Shown here: piece by piece, positions 9,199-18,160 of the stretch
Position numbering within the stretch: the stretch's first letter is position 1
Layout: every line of letters begins with the position of its first letter
Origin: Methyloceanibacter superfactus
GTDB taxonomy: Bacteria; Pseudomonadota; Alphaproteobacteria; Rhizobiales; Methyloligellaceae
Direction of reading: 5' to 3'
NCBI RefSeq assembly: GCF_001723305.1
Contig: NZ_LPWF01000006.1
Location: 1-54,065, forward strand
Length of the DNA stretch: 54,065 bases
The notes under the pieces: generated by a model
What the model was told of the DNA's origin: nothing
The model's input: the letters and a program-made list of their open reading frames with translations, nothing else
Database searches by the model: none
Program-made: the position numbers and the translations under genes

Positions 9199-10065
9199 AT
9201 GCCGGAACGAGCCCCAGACCGCGCCGATCCTTTGCAGTCAAATCCGGTGCCGCACAAACGCGGACTGGCAGAGGAATATGCTGCGCTTGAGGCAACGCGC
9301 GCGGCAACGCCGGTGGGCCGATGGTTCCTGGCCGAATATGCCCGCCGGAACCGGACGCCCGAGACCCAATTGATGCTCGATGCCATCGCCAGGCTGGAAG
9401 CGGCGGTGCTCAAGCCGCAACGCCAGGCCGGCTTGGCGCCCGTGCTGTCCGAGCTCGTGGGAATGAGCGACGCCATCGCGCGGACCCGGCGGGAGATCGC
9501 CCAGATCCGGCCACCCCATCAGTTCGACCAACAGTTGACCAATGCCACCGAGGAGCTCGACCAGATCGCCGAGGCCACCGAGAGAGCCACCTCGGAGATC
9601 CTATCGGCGGCGGAGGACATCCAGGAGGTGGCCTGGACGCTGCGGGAGCAAGGCGTCGCGACCGAGCTATGCGAGAGGATCGATCAACGGGCGATCGACA
9701 TCTACACCGCCTGCTCGTTCCAGGACATCACCGGCCAGCGCACCGCGAAGGTCGTGCGGGCGCTCCACCTCATCGAGCAGCGTATCAACGCCATGATCGA
9801 GATTTGGGGGGTCGATGAGATTGCCCAAAGGGCTGGCGATGCGGCGCAACGGTTGGAGCGGTTCGCGCAACAGGAGGCCGCGCTGCTGGACGGTCCCAAG
9901 GCCCACGGTGAAGGCCTAAAGCAGGATGACGTGGACCAGATGCTGGGCGCTCCAGCGATGGCGCCAGCCCATGACGCCGAAGAAGACCGCGCCGGTTTCG
10001 AGCGGCCCGAGCCCCTGACGCTCGACAAGCTCCACGCGGTCAAGCGTGCCGCCCTATTCGGATAA
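9199..10065 (+). CDS. cheZ: CheZ-family protein phosphatase
   Basis: A 288-residue protein with a long helical hairpin and the CheZ signature at residues 174-181 (FQDITGQR), where the Gln (175 here) is the residue that activates water for dephosphorylation of CheY-P. Flanking helices (ATSEILSAAEDIQEV before, KVVRALHLIEQRI after) fit the four-helix bundle. The C-terminal end (LTLDKLHAVKRAALFG) may be the CheY-binding amphipathic helix. No other chemotaxis or flagellar gene lies nearby. The gene is monocistronic and is followed by a strong terminator. Confidence 0.88.
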   Translation: MPERAPDRADPLQSNPVPHKRGLAEEYAALEATRAATPVGRWFLAEYARRNRTPETQLMLDAIARLEAAVLKPQRQAGLAPVLSELVGMSDAIARTRREIAQIRPPHQFDQQLTNATEELDQIAEATERATSEILSAAEDIQEVAWTLREQGVATELCERIDQRAIDIYTACSFQDITGQRTAKVVRALHLIEQRINAMIEIWGVDEIAQRAGDAAQRLERFAQQEAALLDGPKAHGEGLKQDDVDQMLGAPAMAPAHDAEEDRAGFERPEPLTLDKLHAVKRAALFG

Positions 10066-10135
10066 CTTTTTTTGGACGCGAAATCAGAGGCTTAGCGGAA
10101 AAGTGCGACAAGTTGGCACCCCTGCCCTTGAAAAC

Positions 10136-11299
10136 TTAGGGGCTGCTAACCATCTCTGGGTGGACGCAATGTCCCCCAAAGCGTCCCCCAAACTGACGCA
10201 TGAATGAGACGGCCCGGTTTCCCCCCAACCGGGCCGTTTTCTTTTGCGCGGGGCGCCGCCCGCGCCATCGGGGCAGCAGCCGGCGCCGCTCCGGAAGGCC
10301 CAGATGATGGGCTGTGAGCACGTTATCAATGAATTCCCTAGCCGAATTCTCCCAGCTGTATTGCAGGGCATGAGCCCGGGCCGCCTTGCGGTCGAGGCCA
10401 AGCGCGGTCATGGCGGCCGCCCGCAAATCGGTATCGAGCACGCCGCAGGCCGGGTCGGTCAGCACATCCTTCGGGCCGCTGACTGGAAAGGCGGCCACGG
10501 GCACGCCGCAGGCCAGCGCCTCCAGCAGCACGAGCCCGAATGTGTCGGTAAGGCTCGGGAAGACGAACACGTCCGCCGAGCAATAGGCTTGCGCCAAGTC
10601 CTCGCCCTGCTTGGGGCCCGTGAACAAGACCTCGGGATAGACACGCCGCAGCTCCGCCAATTGCGGGCCGCTGCCGACGACCACCTTGCGGCCGGGGAGA
10701 TCGAGATCGAGAAACGCCTTGATGTTCTTCTCCACGGCGATGCGGCCGACATAGAGAAACACAGGACCGTCGCCGAACAGTCGAAGCGGTCTCGGGTGAT
10801 AAAGCTCCAAGTCGACCCCGCGCGACCAGCGCATCATGCGCTCGAAGCCGCGCGCCCTCAGGTCGTCCTCCACGGAGGCCGTGGCCACGAACAGACCGGC
10901 GCCGCTATTGTGAAAGCGCTTCTGGAAGCCGTAGCACCAGGACTCGGGAATGGGCAGCCGCGCGCTGACATATTCCGGAAATCGCGTGTGGTAGCTCGTG
11001 GTGAAGGGGCGCTTCGTCTTGCGACAATGCTGCCGCGTCATCAGCCCTATCGGGCCCTCGGTGGCGATATGGATGAAGTCGGGGCGCGGCGCTTCCACCC
11101 GGCGCGCGATCATGCCCGGGGTGGCAAGCGACAACCTGATCTCAGGATAGGTCGGGCAGGGAAGTGTTAGGAAATCGGCGGGCGTGAGGAAACAAATCTC
11201 CGCGCCGAGCTTCGGCGCTTCTTGGGCAAGCCGCTCATAGGTGCGGACCACGCCATTCACCTGGGGATGCCAGGCATCGGTCGCGACAAGGATGCGCAT
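10136..11299 (-). CDS. Family 4 glycosyltransferase (PimB/MgtA-like)
   Basis: A GT-B glycosyltransferase of 387 residues. The N-terminus starts MRILVATDAWHPQVNGV, followed by the acceptor domain with HIATEGPIG and TSYHTRFPEY. The C-terminal nucleotide-sugar domain has FLYVGRIAVEKN, then FPSLTDTFGLVLLEALACG with the E(x7)E motif. It resembles alphaproteobacterial mannosyl/glucosyl transferases acting on lipid or glycan acceptors. The ATG overlaps the stop of the upstream phosphoesterase (TGATG), so the two are translationally coupled. The last ~35 residues run through the cheZ terminator hairpin, so the true end may be earlier and lost to a base error; no frame offers an earlier stop. Confidence 0.88.
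   Translation of the reverse strand: MRILVATDAWHPQVNGVVRTYERLAQEAPKLGAEICFLTPADFLTLPCPTYPEIRLSLATPGMIARRVEAPRPDFIHIATEGPIGLMTRQHCRKTKRPFTTSYHTRFPEYVSARLPIPESWCYGFQKRFHNSGAGLFVATASVEDDLRARGFERMMRWSRGVDLELYHPRPLRLFGDGPVFLYVGRIAVEKNIKAFLDLDLPGRKVVVGSGPQLAELRRVYPEVLFTGPKQGEDLAQAYCSADVFVFPSLTDTFGLVLLEALACGVPVAAFPVSGPKDVLTDPACGVLDTDLRAAAMTALGLDRKAARAHALQYSWENSAREFIDNVLTAHHLGLPERRRLLPRWRGRRPAQKKTARLGGNRAVSFMRQFGGRFGGHCVHPEMVSSP
10209..10245 (+). terminator. Rho-independent terminator of cheZ
   Basis: An 11-bp stem (10,209-10,219 with 10,227-10,237, ACGGCCCGGTT arm) with a 7-base C-rich loop is followed by TTTTCTTTT. It lies 140 bases after the cheZ stop and inside the 3' end of the convergent glycosyltransferase frame. 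Confidence 0.85.
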
Positions 11300-12129
11300 C
11301 AGGCGGCGGCCTCAAGCTCCTCGACGCGGTCAACCGGCGTGCTCATGCCTGTATGCGGATTCCAGCGGATGATCTCGAAGATCCCTTCCTCGGTCTCGGC
11401 GACGGCAGTGCAGCTCTCGACCCAATCGCCGGTGTTGATGTAGATCACGTCGCCAACCTGGCGCATGGCGGCGTGATGGATGTGGCCGCAGATCACGCCT
11501 TGCGCCCCATGCCGGCGCGCCTCCTGCGACAGCGCGGTTTCAAACTCGCCGATATAATTCACGGCGCGTTTGACCCTGTGTTTGAGATAGGCCGATAGCG
11601 ACCAATACGGCATGCCGAACCAGCGGCGCACCACATTGAGATGCGTGTTGAACCAGAGCGCCATCGTGTAGCTCCAGTCCCCGAGGAAGGCGAGCCACTT
11701 GGCGTAGCGCACGACCACGTCGAACTCATCGCCATGCATGATCAGGTAGCGCCTGCCGTCGGCGCCAACGTGAATCGTCTGGCGCTCGATGGCGACGCCG
11801 CCGAATTGCGAGCCGCAATAATCGCGCATGGCCTCATCGTGATTGCCCGGGATGTAGACGAGGTCGGTACCTTTGCGGACTTTGCGCAGGAGCTTTTGCA
11901 GCACGTCGTTGTGGGGCTGCGGCCAATAGATGCCGCGCCTGATGCGCCAGAAGTCGACAATGTCGCCGATCAAATAGATCTTCGGCGCGTCGTGGCAGCG
12001 TATGAAATCGAGGAAGGCTTCGGCCTGACAGGCCTTGGTTCCGAGATGGATGTCGGAGATAAAAAGCGCTCTGAACCGCCGTGTCACGGCATCGTTCGGC
12101 GCGTCATCTGCGGTCGGAGTGTCTAGCAC
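11299..12129 (-). CDS. LpxH-like metallophosphoesterase (UDP-2,3-diacylglucosamine diphosphatase family)
   Basis: A 276-residue calcineurin-like phosphoesterase with the dimetal motifs ISDIHLG, GDIVDFW, PGNHDE, MHGDEFD and GHIHH in the right order. These match the LpxH/YbbF family that removes UMP from UDP-2,3-diacylglucosamine in lipid A synthesis. The VDFWRIRRGIYWPQ stretch is typical of the alphaproteobacterial LpxH-like branch, whose true substrate is uncertain because many of these bacteria use LpxI. Coupling to a glycosyltransferase by a TGATG overlap suggests a shared role in envelope glycolipid metabolism. Confidence 0.88.
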   Translation of the reverse strand: MLDTPTADDAPNDAVTRRFRALFISDIHLGTKACQAEAFLDFIRCHDAPKIYLIGDIVDFWRIRRGIYWPQPHNDVLQKLLRKVRKGTDLVYIPGNHDEAMRDYCGSQFGGVAIERQTIHVGADGRRYLIMHGDEFDVVVRYAKWLAFLGDWSYTMALWFNTHLNVVRRWFGMPYWSLSAYLKHRVKRAVNYIGEFETALSQEARRHGAQGVICGHIHHAAMRQVGDVIYINTGDWVESCTAVAETEEGIFEIIRWNPHTGMSTPVDRVEELEAAA

Positions 12130-12202
12130 GGTAGGTTGCGAGTTAAGGTGATTTTGTATCAGGCTTGTGACATCGGCGATGCAGGTTGGTTAACGCCGCG
12201 CC

Positions 12203-13069
12203 ATGAACAATAGCCAACTCAAGAACCGCCTGGAGGCGGCGCTCGGGTCGCCGATCGCCGAGACCGCATCGTTGCCCGTGGGCTTCGGCCTTAACGGCCT
12301 CGCGGTGCGGCTGGCGGACGGGCGCCGGCTGGCGGTGAAGGCGCGCGGCGGAGAAGCCGGGGCAAATCTCGAGGTCGAGGGCTATATGCTCGGCGAGCTT
12401 ACGCGGCTTTCGGCCCTGCCCGTTCCGCATGTCCATGTGGCCACACCGAGCCTCCTGGTCATGGATTTCATCGACAATGACGGTGGGCCCATCACGGACG
12501 CCGTCGAACGCCATGCGGGCGAGTTGATCGCCGCGCTGCATGCGACACCGCGAGAGGATTTCGGCTACGCGCGGGACACGCTGATCGGCCCGCTTGCCCA
12601 GCCCAATCCGCCCTCTCCGCGCTGGATCCCCTTCTTCCGTGACCACCGGCTGATGCACATGGCGAAGGCCGCACGGACGGAAGGCCGCCTGCCGCCTGCG
12701 TTCTTTGGGCGGCTGGAGCGCCTGGCCGAGCGCCTCGACGATTATTTGATCGAACCGCCCTTCCCCAGCCTGCTGCATGGCGATCTGTGGACCGGCAACG
12801 TCCTCGTCAAAGGCAGCCGAATCGCCGGCTTCGTCGATCCGGCCATCTCTTGCGGCCACCCGGAGATCGAGCTCGCCTTCACCACCATGTTCGGGACGTT
12901 CGGGAAGCCGTTTTTCGAGGCCTATGAGAGCCTCTCACCGCTTGAGCCGGGGTTCCATCAGGTGCGGCGAGGCCTCTATAACCTCTACCCGACACTGGTT
13001 CATGTGCGGCTGTTCGGAACGAGCTATCTGGCGGGGATTGACGACACGCTGACCGCGCTTGGGCTCTAG
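12203..13069 (+). CDS. Fructosamine kinase family protein
   Basis: A 288-residue kinase of the fructosamine/ketosamine-3-kinase (APH-like) fold. The catalytic loop is HGDLWTGN at 192-199 with Asp194, followed by the metal-binding FVDPAISCGHPE segment. The N-lobe Lys is in RLAVKAR. The family repairs early glycation products by phosphorylating sugar-amine adducts. The 288-residue length is normal. It is a lone gene, divergent from the phosphoesterase gene with 73 bases between, and is followed by a bidirectional terminator. Confidence 0.87.
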   Translation: MNNSQLKNRLEAALGSPIAETASLPVGFGLNGLAVRLADGRRLAVKARGGEAGANLEVEGYMLGELTRLSALPVPHVHVATPSLLVMDFIDNDGGPITDAVERHAGELIAALHATPREDFGYARDTLIGPLAQPNPPSPRWIPFFRDHRLMHMAKAARTEGRLPPAFFGRLERLAERLDDYLIEPPFPSLLHGDLWTGNVLVKGSRIAGFVDPAISCGHPEIELAFTTMFGTFGKPFFEAYESLSPLEPGFHQVRRGLYNLYPTLVHVRLFGTSYLAGIDDTLTALGL

Positions 13070-13073
13070 CGGA

Positions 13074-13116
13074 TGGCAAAAAAAGAACCGGCCCGGGCAA
13101 AGCCGGGCCGGTCTTC
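13074..13116. terminator. Bidirectional terminator, strongest on the minus strand
   Basis: A 10-bp stem (13,087-13,096 with 13,103-13,112, ACCGGCCCGG arm) sits 18 bases after the fructosamine kinase stop. On the plus strand it is followed only by CTTCCC, but on the minus strand by TTCTTTTTTT. It therefore mainly stops transcripts coming leftward from the 13.1-14.1 kb region. Confidence 0.75.
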
Positions 13117-13354
13117 CCTGCGAAACGAGCCGAACGCGAAAGGCTTGCACCTTTTCAGCGGGCTTCGACTCGCCCCCCCATTTTGTTCCTGAGCCGTCGT
13201 TTTTGCTCTTGCTTCAGGTCCCTCGAGTTCCCCGTATTCTCAGTCTTGGTCCCCGTCCGTCGTCTTGGAAGAAGTAGGCCCCCCAGCCCCGTCCCCCGTG
13301 TTTGTGATGCAAAGCTAGCGCAGTCTCGCGGCAGGCTTCAACATTCCGCGAGGC

Positions 13355-13396
13355 CGGAAATGCAAAACGCTTGGGCACTGTTGCGGAAATGCAAAA
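13355..13396. repeat. Direct repeat CGGAAATGCAAAA in a gene-free stretch
   Basis: The 13-base sequence CGGAAATGCAAAA occurs at 13,355-13,367 and again at 13,384-13,396, 29 bases apart. Both copies lie just upstream of the promoter-like sequence at 13,412, on the same helical face or nearly so, which is a typical activator-site arrangement. The rest of 13,117-13,629 has no supported gene. Confidence 0.6.
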
Positions 13397-13411
13397 GGGC
13401 CGGCGGGCACC

Positions 13412-13440
13412 TTGACAGGGCGGCATTTTATTCAGATATA
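13412..13440 (+). promoter_or_regulatory. Near-consensus sigma-70 promoter with no gene downstream
   Basis: TTGACA at 13,412-13,417 and GATATA at 13,435-13,440 are separated by exactly 17 bases, in a locally AT-rich patch. No plus-strand gene starts before 14,244, and the minus-strand gene at 13,630-14,129 lies in the way. The transcript could be a small RNA or antisense RNA to that gene. Confidence 0.45.
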
Positions 13441-13629
13441 TCAAGAAGTTGCTCAATATAAACTGCAGTTGAGTCCGGCCCCGGCGCGACCGCTATCACA
13501 CGCGTCACGCGCATGCGCACACTGGCTCGAGAGCAAACTTTACGGGGCCCTGTTGCAGTTGAGCAACGGGCCGGGCAGACCAGCCACAGGCCGTGTCAAA
13601 TCGCGACAAAAGGCCGAATCCCCGCAGCG

Positions 13630-14129
13630 CTAACGATGCAGGGAAAGGTTGGCGACGGGGCGGTAAGCGCCCGAGCCCTTGTCGAGCTGAACGATAGTGA
13701 TGGCGTGCCGCGAGCCCGACAGACTGATGCTCATGCGACCGGCAAATTTGTCGCCGCTCAAGCGCACGCGCACGGAGTTGCCGCTCGCCGTCCCACTGAC
13801 GGCGCCGGAGGCGGCGTATAACGCCTCGCTCCACGAGCCGCTGACCCGCCCGCCCTTGTAGGTCAGGTTGAAGCTAGCGGCGAATTTATGGTCGACGCCG
13901 GCGCAGCGGATGTTCTGCGTCACCGCCGCCCCTTCGGTCTTGTAGGTGGCGCGGCAACTGACCTTCTCGGCATTGCCCTTGAGCGGCGTCACCGTTCCAC
14001 CCCCCGACCAGTAACCGTTCAGCTTCCCGTACGGATTGGAGGAAGCAGAACGGGCTGGCGGTGCGCCAACCGCAAGCACTGCCAGGGCAAGCAGCTGCCG
14101 ACCAGGACCGAATGGAGGCGAAGTCTCAT
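13630..14129 (-). CDS. Small exported protein of unknown function, frameshifted
   Basis: A secreted protein of about 166 residues. The open frame begins at 14,079, but one added C near 14,096 connects it to an ATG at 14,129 and makes a clear signal peptide (MRLRLHSVLVGSLLALAVL, cleavage near ARSA). The mature part is Gly/Ser rich and predicted to be beta-strand (NGYWSGGGTVTPLKGN, then GGRVSGSWSE, then GNSVRVRLSGDKFAGRMSIS), with two Cys that could form a disulfide. Similar small beta-rich exported proteins occur in Bradyrhizobium relatives, but I cannot name a family. It is monocistronic; its transcript may run to the terminator at 13,112. Confidence 0.65.
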
Positions 14130-14243
14130 GAGAGCGGGTTCCCTTAGGTTCTCGGATGATCCAGGCCAGGCCGGGCGCCGTCGTGGCCCGTTGCGCCCCT
14201 GGCGCTCGCGTGCAACATGCAAAAAAATCATGACCGGGGAAAG

Positions 14244-15092
14244 ATGATGAAGCTGCTGCGTTATGGCGAACATGGGCTGGAGAAGCCCGGAATTCTAGAT
14301 GGCCAGGGCCAAATCCGGGACTTGTCGGGAATTGTCGGCGAGCTTGCCGGCGAGACGCTCGGCCGGGAAAGCCTGAGTCGTCTCAAGGCGCTCGACGTTG
14401 GAACGCTGCCCCTAGTTGAAGGCAGTCCCCGTCTCGGAGCGCCGATCGGCCTCGTGCCGAAATTTCTCGGCATCGGGCTCAACTACCGCGACCACGCCGA
14501 AGAGACCGGCATGCCGATTCCGGAAGTGCCAATCGTCTTCGCCAAGGCGACATCCTGCGTCTCGGGACCCGACGACCCGATCCTTGCGCCCAAGGACTTC
14601 CAGCGCATGGATTTCGAGGTGGAGCTTGCGGTTGTCATCGGCAGCCGGGCGCGGAATGTCGCCGTCGAGAATGCGCTCGATTACGTCGCCGGCTACTGCA
14701 TCGGCAACGACGTCTCCGAGCGTAGCCTGCAAAAAGGCGGTCCCGGCGAATGGATCAAGGCCAAGAGTCATGACAGCTTCGGGCCGCTCGGCCCTTGGCT
14801 CGTGACCACGGACGAAATTCCCGATCCGCAAAATCTCGACCTGACGCTCGACCTCAATGGGGAGCGGATGCAGACGGGGAACACCGCGACCATGATCTTC
14901 ACCGTGGCGGAGCTGGTGAGCTATATCAGCACATATATGACGCTGGTTCCCGGCGACGTCATCACGACCGGCACGCCGCCAGGCGTCGGCATGGCGCGCA
15001 AGCCCCGCGTGTTTCTCAAGCCTGGCGATGAGCTGGTGTTGAAGGTCGCGGGCCTCGGCGAGCAGCACGCGAAAGTCGTGGCCCTGGACTAG
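14244..15092 (+). CDS. Fumarylacetoacetate hydrolase (FAH) family protein
   Basis: A 282-residue FAH-domain enzyme. Its motifs are GIGLNYRDHAEE, the metal-binding Glu pair in MDFEVELAVVIG, and GNDVSERSLQ; the end has the TGTPPGVGMARKP loop. Members cleave or decarboxylate beta-diketo or 2-oxo acids (ureidoglycolate lyase-like, acylpyruvase, 2-oxo-hept-3-ene-dioate pathways), so the substrate is open. I prefer the ATG at 14,244 with a GGGGA site over the ATG at 14,217. It converges with thiD, with 6 bases between the stops. Confidence 0.88.
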   Translation: MMKLLRYGEHGLEKPGILDGQGQIRDLSGIVGELAGETLGRESLSRLKALDVGTLPLVEGSPRLGAPIGLVPKFLGIGLNYRDHAEETGMPIPEVPIVFAKATSCVSGPDDPILAPKDFQRMDFEVELAVVIGSRARNVAVENALDYVAGYCIGNDVSERSLQKGGPGEWIKAKSHDSFGPLGPWLVTTDEIPDPQNLDLTLDLNGERMQTGNTATMIFTVAELVSYISTYMTLVPGDVITTGTPPGVGMARKPRVFLKPGDELVLKVAGLGEQHAKVVALD

Positions 15093-15098
15093 GCCGGC

Positions 15099-15918
15099 TT
15101 ACGGCGTCTCCCACAATGCATGGAAGTGGTGGACGGGGCCTCTGCCCTTGCCCACCGCAAGCTCGTTCGGCGGCGATGATCGCCGCGGTCACGTAGAGCT
15201 TGGCGATCTTCACCGCCTTGTCCAAGGTCTCTCCCTTGGCCAGCTCGGCGGCGATGGCTGACGATAAGGTGCAGCCGGTCCCATGCGTATTCTCGGTCAT
15301 CACGCGCGGCGCCTCGATGCGCTGCGCGCCCTCGCCGGTGACGAAGATGTCGAGCGCCGTTTCGGCCATCGATTCGCCACCCGTGAGCAGCACGGACCGG
15401 GCACCCATCTCGCGCAAGCGCTCGGCCCGTCCCTCCATCCATTTCTCCCGGCTCTCGTCGGGCTCACCGAGCAAGGCCGCCGCTTCCTTCAAGTTTGGCG
15501 TGATCAAATCCGCGCGCGGCAGGAGCTTGGTGCGCAGCAGATCGAGCGCATTCTCGTCGAGCAAGGGATCGCCGCTCGTCGACACCATCACCGGGTCCAG
15601 CACCACGGGCACCGAGGGGAAGGCGTCGAGGCCCTCGAGAACCGCCTCGATGATATCGCCGGTGCCCAACATGCCGATCTTGATGGCGCTGACCCTGAGG
15701 TCGTTCGCCACGGACCGCATCTGCGCCAGCACGAATTCAGGCGGCACCACCATGACGTCGTCGACGCCCTGGGTGTTCTGCGCTGTGAGCGCGGTGATGG
15801 CGCTCGCGCCGTAGACGCCGAGCGCGGAGAAGGTCTTGAGGTCGGCTTGGATGCCGGCTCCGCCGGATGAATCGGAGCCGGCGATCGTCAGCGCGATGGC
15901 TGTCATGGTGTCGGTCAT
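15099..15918 (-). CDS. thiD: Hydroxymethylpyrimidine (phosphate) kinase ThiD, frameshifted at the end
   Basis: ThiD phosphorylates HMP and HMP-P in thiamine synthesis. The motifs are [17 protein letters not shown] at the N-terminus and [18 protein letters not shown] at the anion hole. The uncorrected frame overruns into the convergent FAH gene to 15,016. A shift near 15,167 (one base too many or two too few) gives the normal ending [19 protein letters not shown] and a TAA at 15,099. It is the last gene of the minus-strand series that begins with glpX, 46 bases after ccdA. No other thiamine gene is close. Confidence 0.92.
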
Positions 15919-15963
15919 GGGGCGCCACTATTCACCGCTTCGCGGCGAGCGCAAGCGGTATGG

Positions 15964-16695
15964 TTAGCCGATGGTGGCAAGCCCCGGGAATGTTTGCAGG
16001 ATCCAGCCGGCAATCAGCGTCATGGAATCCGTGAGGAACAAAATCCCGGTGAGCACGAGAAAGCCGCCGAGCACCTTTTCCATGATCGCCAGATGGCCCC
16101 TGAAGCGCTGCATTGCCCGCATGAATGGCTTGATGGCGACGGCGGCCATGATGAAGGGAATACCCAGCCCGAGCGAATAGACCAGAAGCAGGCTGACACC
16201 TTGGCTGACCGAGTCCTCGCCCGCCGCGACGGCGAGGATCGAGCCGAGCACCGGTCCGATGCAAGGCGTCCAGCCGAAGGCGAAAGCCAGGCCGATCAGA
16301 TAGGCGCCGAGCAGGCCGGCGGGGCGGGTATCGGCGTGATAGCGCGCCTCGCGGTGGAGGATCGGGATGTGGAGCACGCCGAGAAAGTGCAGGCCCGCGA
16401 TGATGATCAGGACGCCGGCGATCTTGGCGAGCAGCGGCAGGTTCTCGGCCACGAGTTGACCCATGGCCGTCGCCGATGCGCCGAGGATGACGAAGACCGT
16501 GGTGAAGCCGAGCACGAACGACCGACGACAACACCACGGTCTGGTAGACGTGGCTCGCGTCTCGTCCTCGCCGGTGAGCTGATCGAAGGTCGTGCCGCCG
16601 AGGAAGCAGAGATAAGGAGGCACGAGCGGTAGCACGCAAGGGCTCAGAAAGCTCAGCAGTCCCGCGATCAACGCGCCGAAATAGGTGACATCCAT
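15964..16695 (-). CDS. ccdA: CcdA-type cytochrome c biogenesis protein, locally frameshifted
   Basis: A six-helix thiol transporter of 243 residues that moves reducing power from thioredoxin to the periplasm for cytochrome c maturation. The two membrane-buried Cys are in [15 protein letters not shown] and [13 protein letters not shown]. Between about 16,510 and 16,555 the reading frame is displaced: the plain frame reads RPWCCRRS, whereas the neighbouring frame reads the more plausible [10 protein letters not shown] before FVLGF, so two compensating base errors are likely. It follows gph by 10 bases. Confidence 0.88.
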   Translation of the reverse strand: MDVTYFGALIAGLLSFLSPCVLPLVPPYLCFLGGTTFDQLTGEDETRATSTRPWCCRRSFVLGFTTVFVILGASATAMGQLVAENLPLLAKIAGVLIIIAGLHFLGVLHIPILHREARYHADTRPAGLLGAYLIGLAFAFGWTPCIGPVLGSILAVAAGEDSVSQGVSLLLVYSLGLGIPFIMAAVAIKPFMRAMQRFRGHLAIMEKVLGGFLVLTGILFLTDSMTLIAGWILQTFPGLATIG

Positions 16696-16704
16696 GGCGT
16701 CTAG

Positions 16705-17408
16705 CTATTGTGCTTGCTCGGCAAGAGCAAGGGCCGGAACCAGTTCGTGAAGATGATTGATAACGGCATCCGCCTTGAGCTCAGTGACCGGGGTCACGGA
16801 GTAACCATAAGAGACGAGAACGACCCCGGAGAGTCCGGCCGCCCGGGCGGTCTCCACATCGACGACGCTATCGCCCACCATGAGCGCGGTGTCCGGCGTG
16901 GCGCCCAGGGCGCGGACGACATGGGCGAGACCGGCGGGGTCCGGTTTCTTGGGGAAGCCCGCCTCACTGCCCTGAATGTGGCCAAAGGCGTCGGCGATGC
17001 CCAACGCTTGGAGGAGATCCCGGGCAATCGGCTCGGGCTTGTTGGTGCAGAGACCGCATGCGAGTCCTGCGTCCCGCAGGCGCTCCGAGCCTGCGCGCCG
17101 CCCGGATAGAGCCGGGACCGGTCCGCGGGGCTCGCCGCGTAATGGTCGAGGAGCCGCGCGACCGCCTCGTCGTGGTCAGCGCCTGTGAGAGACGCGCCAT
17201 GGGCGGCAAGGCCACGCTCCAACAGCTTGGCAAGGCCACCGCCGACCATGTCCTTCACGGCGCTCTCGGAATGGGGCGGAAGGTCGAGGTCGGACAGGGT
17301 TCGATTGAGCGCCGCGGTGAGGTCGCCGATCGTATCCACCATCGTGCCATCGAGATCGAAGACGACGGCGCGGAAACCACGCCCCTGCTCCCAAATTCCT
17401 TGCACCAT
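16705..17408 (-). CDS. gph: Phosphoglycolate phosphatase, HAD family, frameshifted
   Basis: A HAD hydrolase of about 234 residues, with the nucleophile motif FDLDGTMVDT, a middle TNKPEP threonine motif, the KPDP lysine motif and the final GDSVVDVETARAAG. These fit Gph, which removes 2-phosphoglycolate made by RuBisCO oxygenation or DNA repair. One missing base near 17,100 splits the gene into two frames (17,408-17,100 and 17,004-16,705); restoring it gives ERLRDAGLACGLCTNKPE. The ATG at 17,408 overlaps the rpe stop (TGATG), so translation is coupled. Confidence 0.9.
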
Positions 17409-18106
17409 CAAGCCGCGGCTGCGCGGGCGCGCGTGGCTGCGGCGCGAATGGCGGCAATGTTCTCGGCTAATGCGCCGTCCTTGAAGACGGCAGAGCCGGC
17501 GACGATCACATTGGCGCCGGCTTCGGCCACCAGCGGCGCGGTCTCGACATTGATGCCGCCATCCACCTCCAGGTCGATGGGACGGCTGCCGATCATCTCA
17601 CGGATGGCACGGATCTTCCCGAGCTGCTCCGGGATGAAAGCTTGACCGCCGAATCCCGGGTTCACCGTCATCACGAGGACGAGGTCGGTCTTGTCGAGCA
17701 CATATTCGATCGCCGTCTCCGGCGTCGAAGGCGTGAGGCTGACACCCGCTTTCTTGCCCAGGCTTCTGATGTGCTGAAGGGTCCGGTCGAGATGCGGTCC
17801 GGCCTCGGCATGAACGGTGATGATGTCGGCGCCGGCTGCCGCGAAGGCCTCGATATAGGGATCGCAGGGCGCGATCATCAAATGCACGTCGAACACTTTG
17901 TCCGAGTGCGGCCTGAGCGCCTTCACCACATCGGGGCCGATGGTGATGTTGGGCACGAAGTGACCGTCCATGACATCGACATGGATCCAGTCGCAACCGG
18001 CGTCATCGATGGCGCGAACATCCTCGCCGAGCTTGGCGAAGTCGGCCGACAGGATCGACGGCGCGATGACGATGTCCTGAGTCATGGCCTTCGCCCGCTC
18101 GGTCAT
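17408..18106 (-). CDS. rpe: Ribulose-phosphate 3-epimerase
   Basis: A 232-residue TIM-barrel epimerase interconverting ribulose 5-phosphate and xylulose 5-phosphate. Motifs are [13 protein letters not shown], the metal ligands in [14 protein letters not shown] and VHLMI, NPGFGGQ, and EVDGGI. The start has an excellent AGGAGG site 6 bases upstream. It lies 55 bases after pgk and supplies the substrate for the phosphoribulokinase encoded upstream in the same series. Confidence 0.96.
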   Translation of the reverse strand: MTERAKAMTQDIVIAPSILSADFAKLGEDVRAIDDAGCDWIHVDVMDGHFVPNITIGPDVVKALRPHSDKVFDVHLMIAPCDPYIEAFAAAGADIITVHAEAGPHLDRTLQHIRSLGKKAGVSLTPSTPETAIEYVLDKTDLVLVMTVNPGFGGQAFIPEQLGKIRAIREMIGSRPIDLEVDGGINVETAPLVAEAGANVIVAGSAVFKDGALAENIAAIRAAATRARAAAA

Positions 18107-18160
18107 CTCAACCTCCTGTTCGGGCCCGCGTCCGCTGACGCGGAGCCCGGGACCTTCCTC

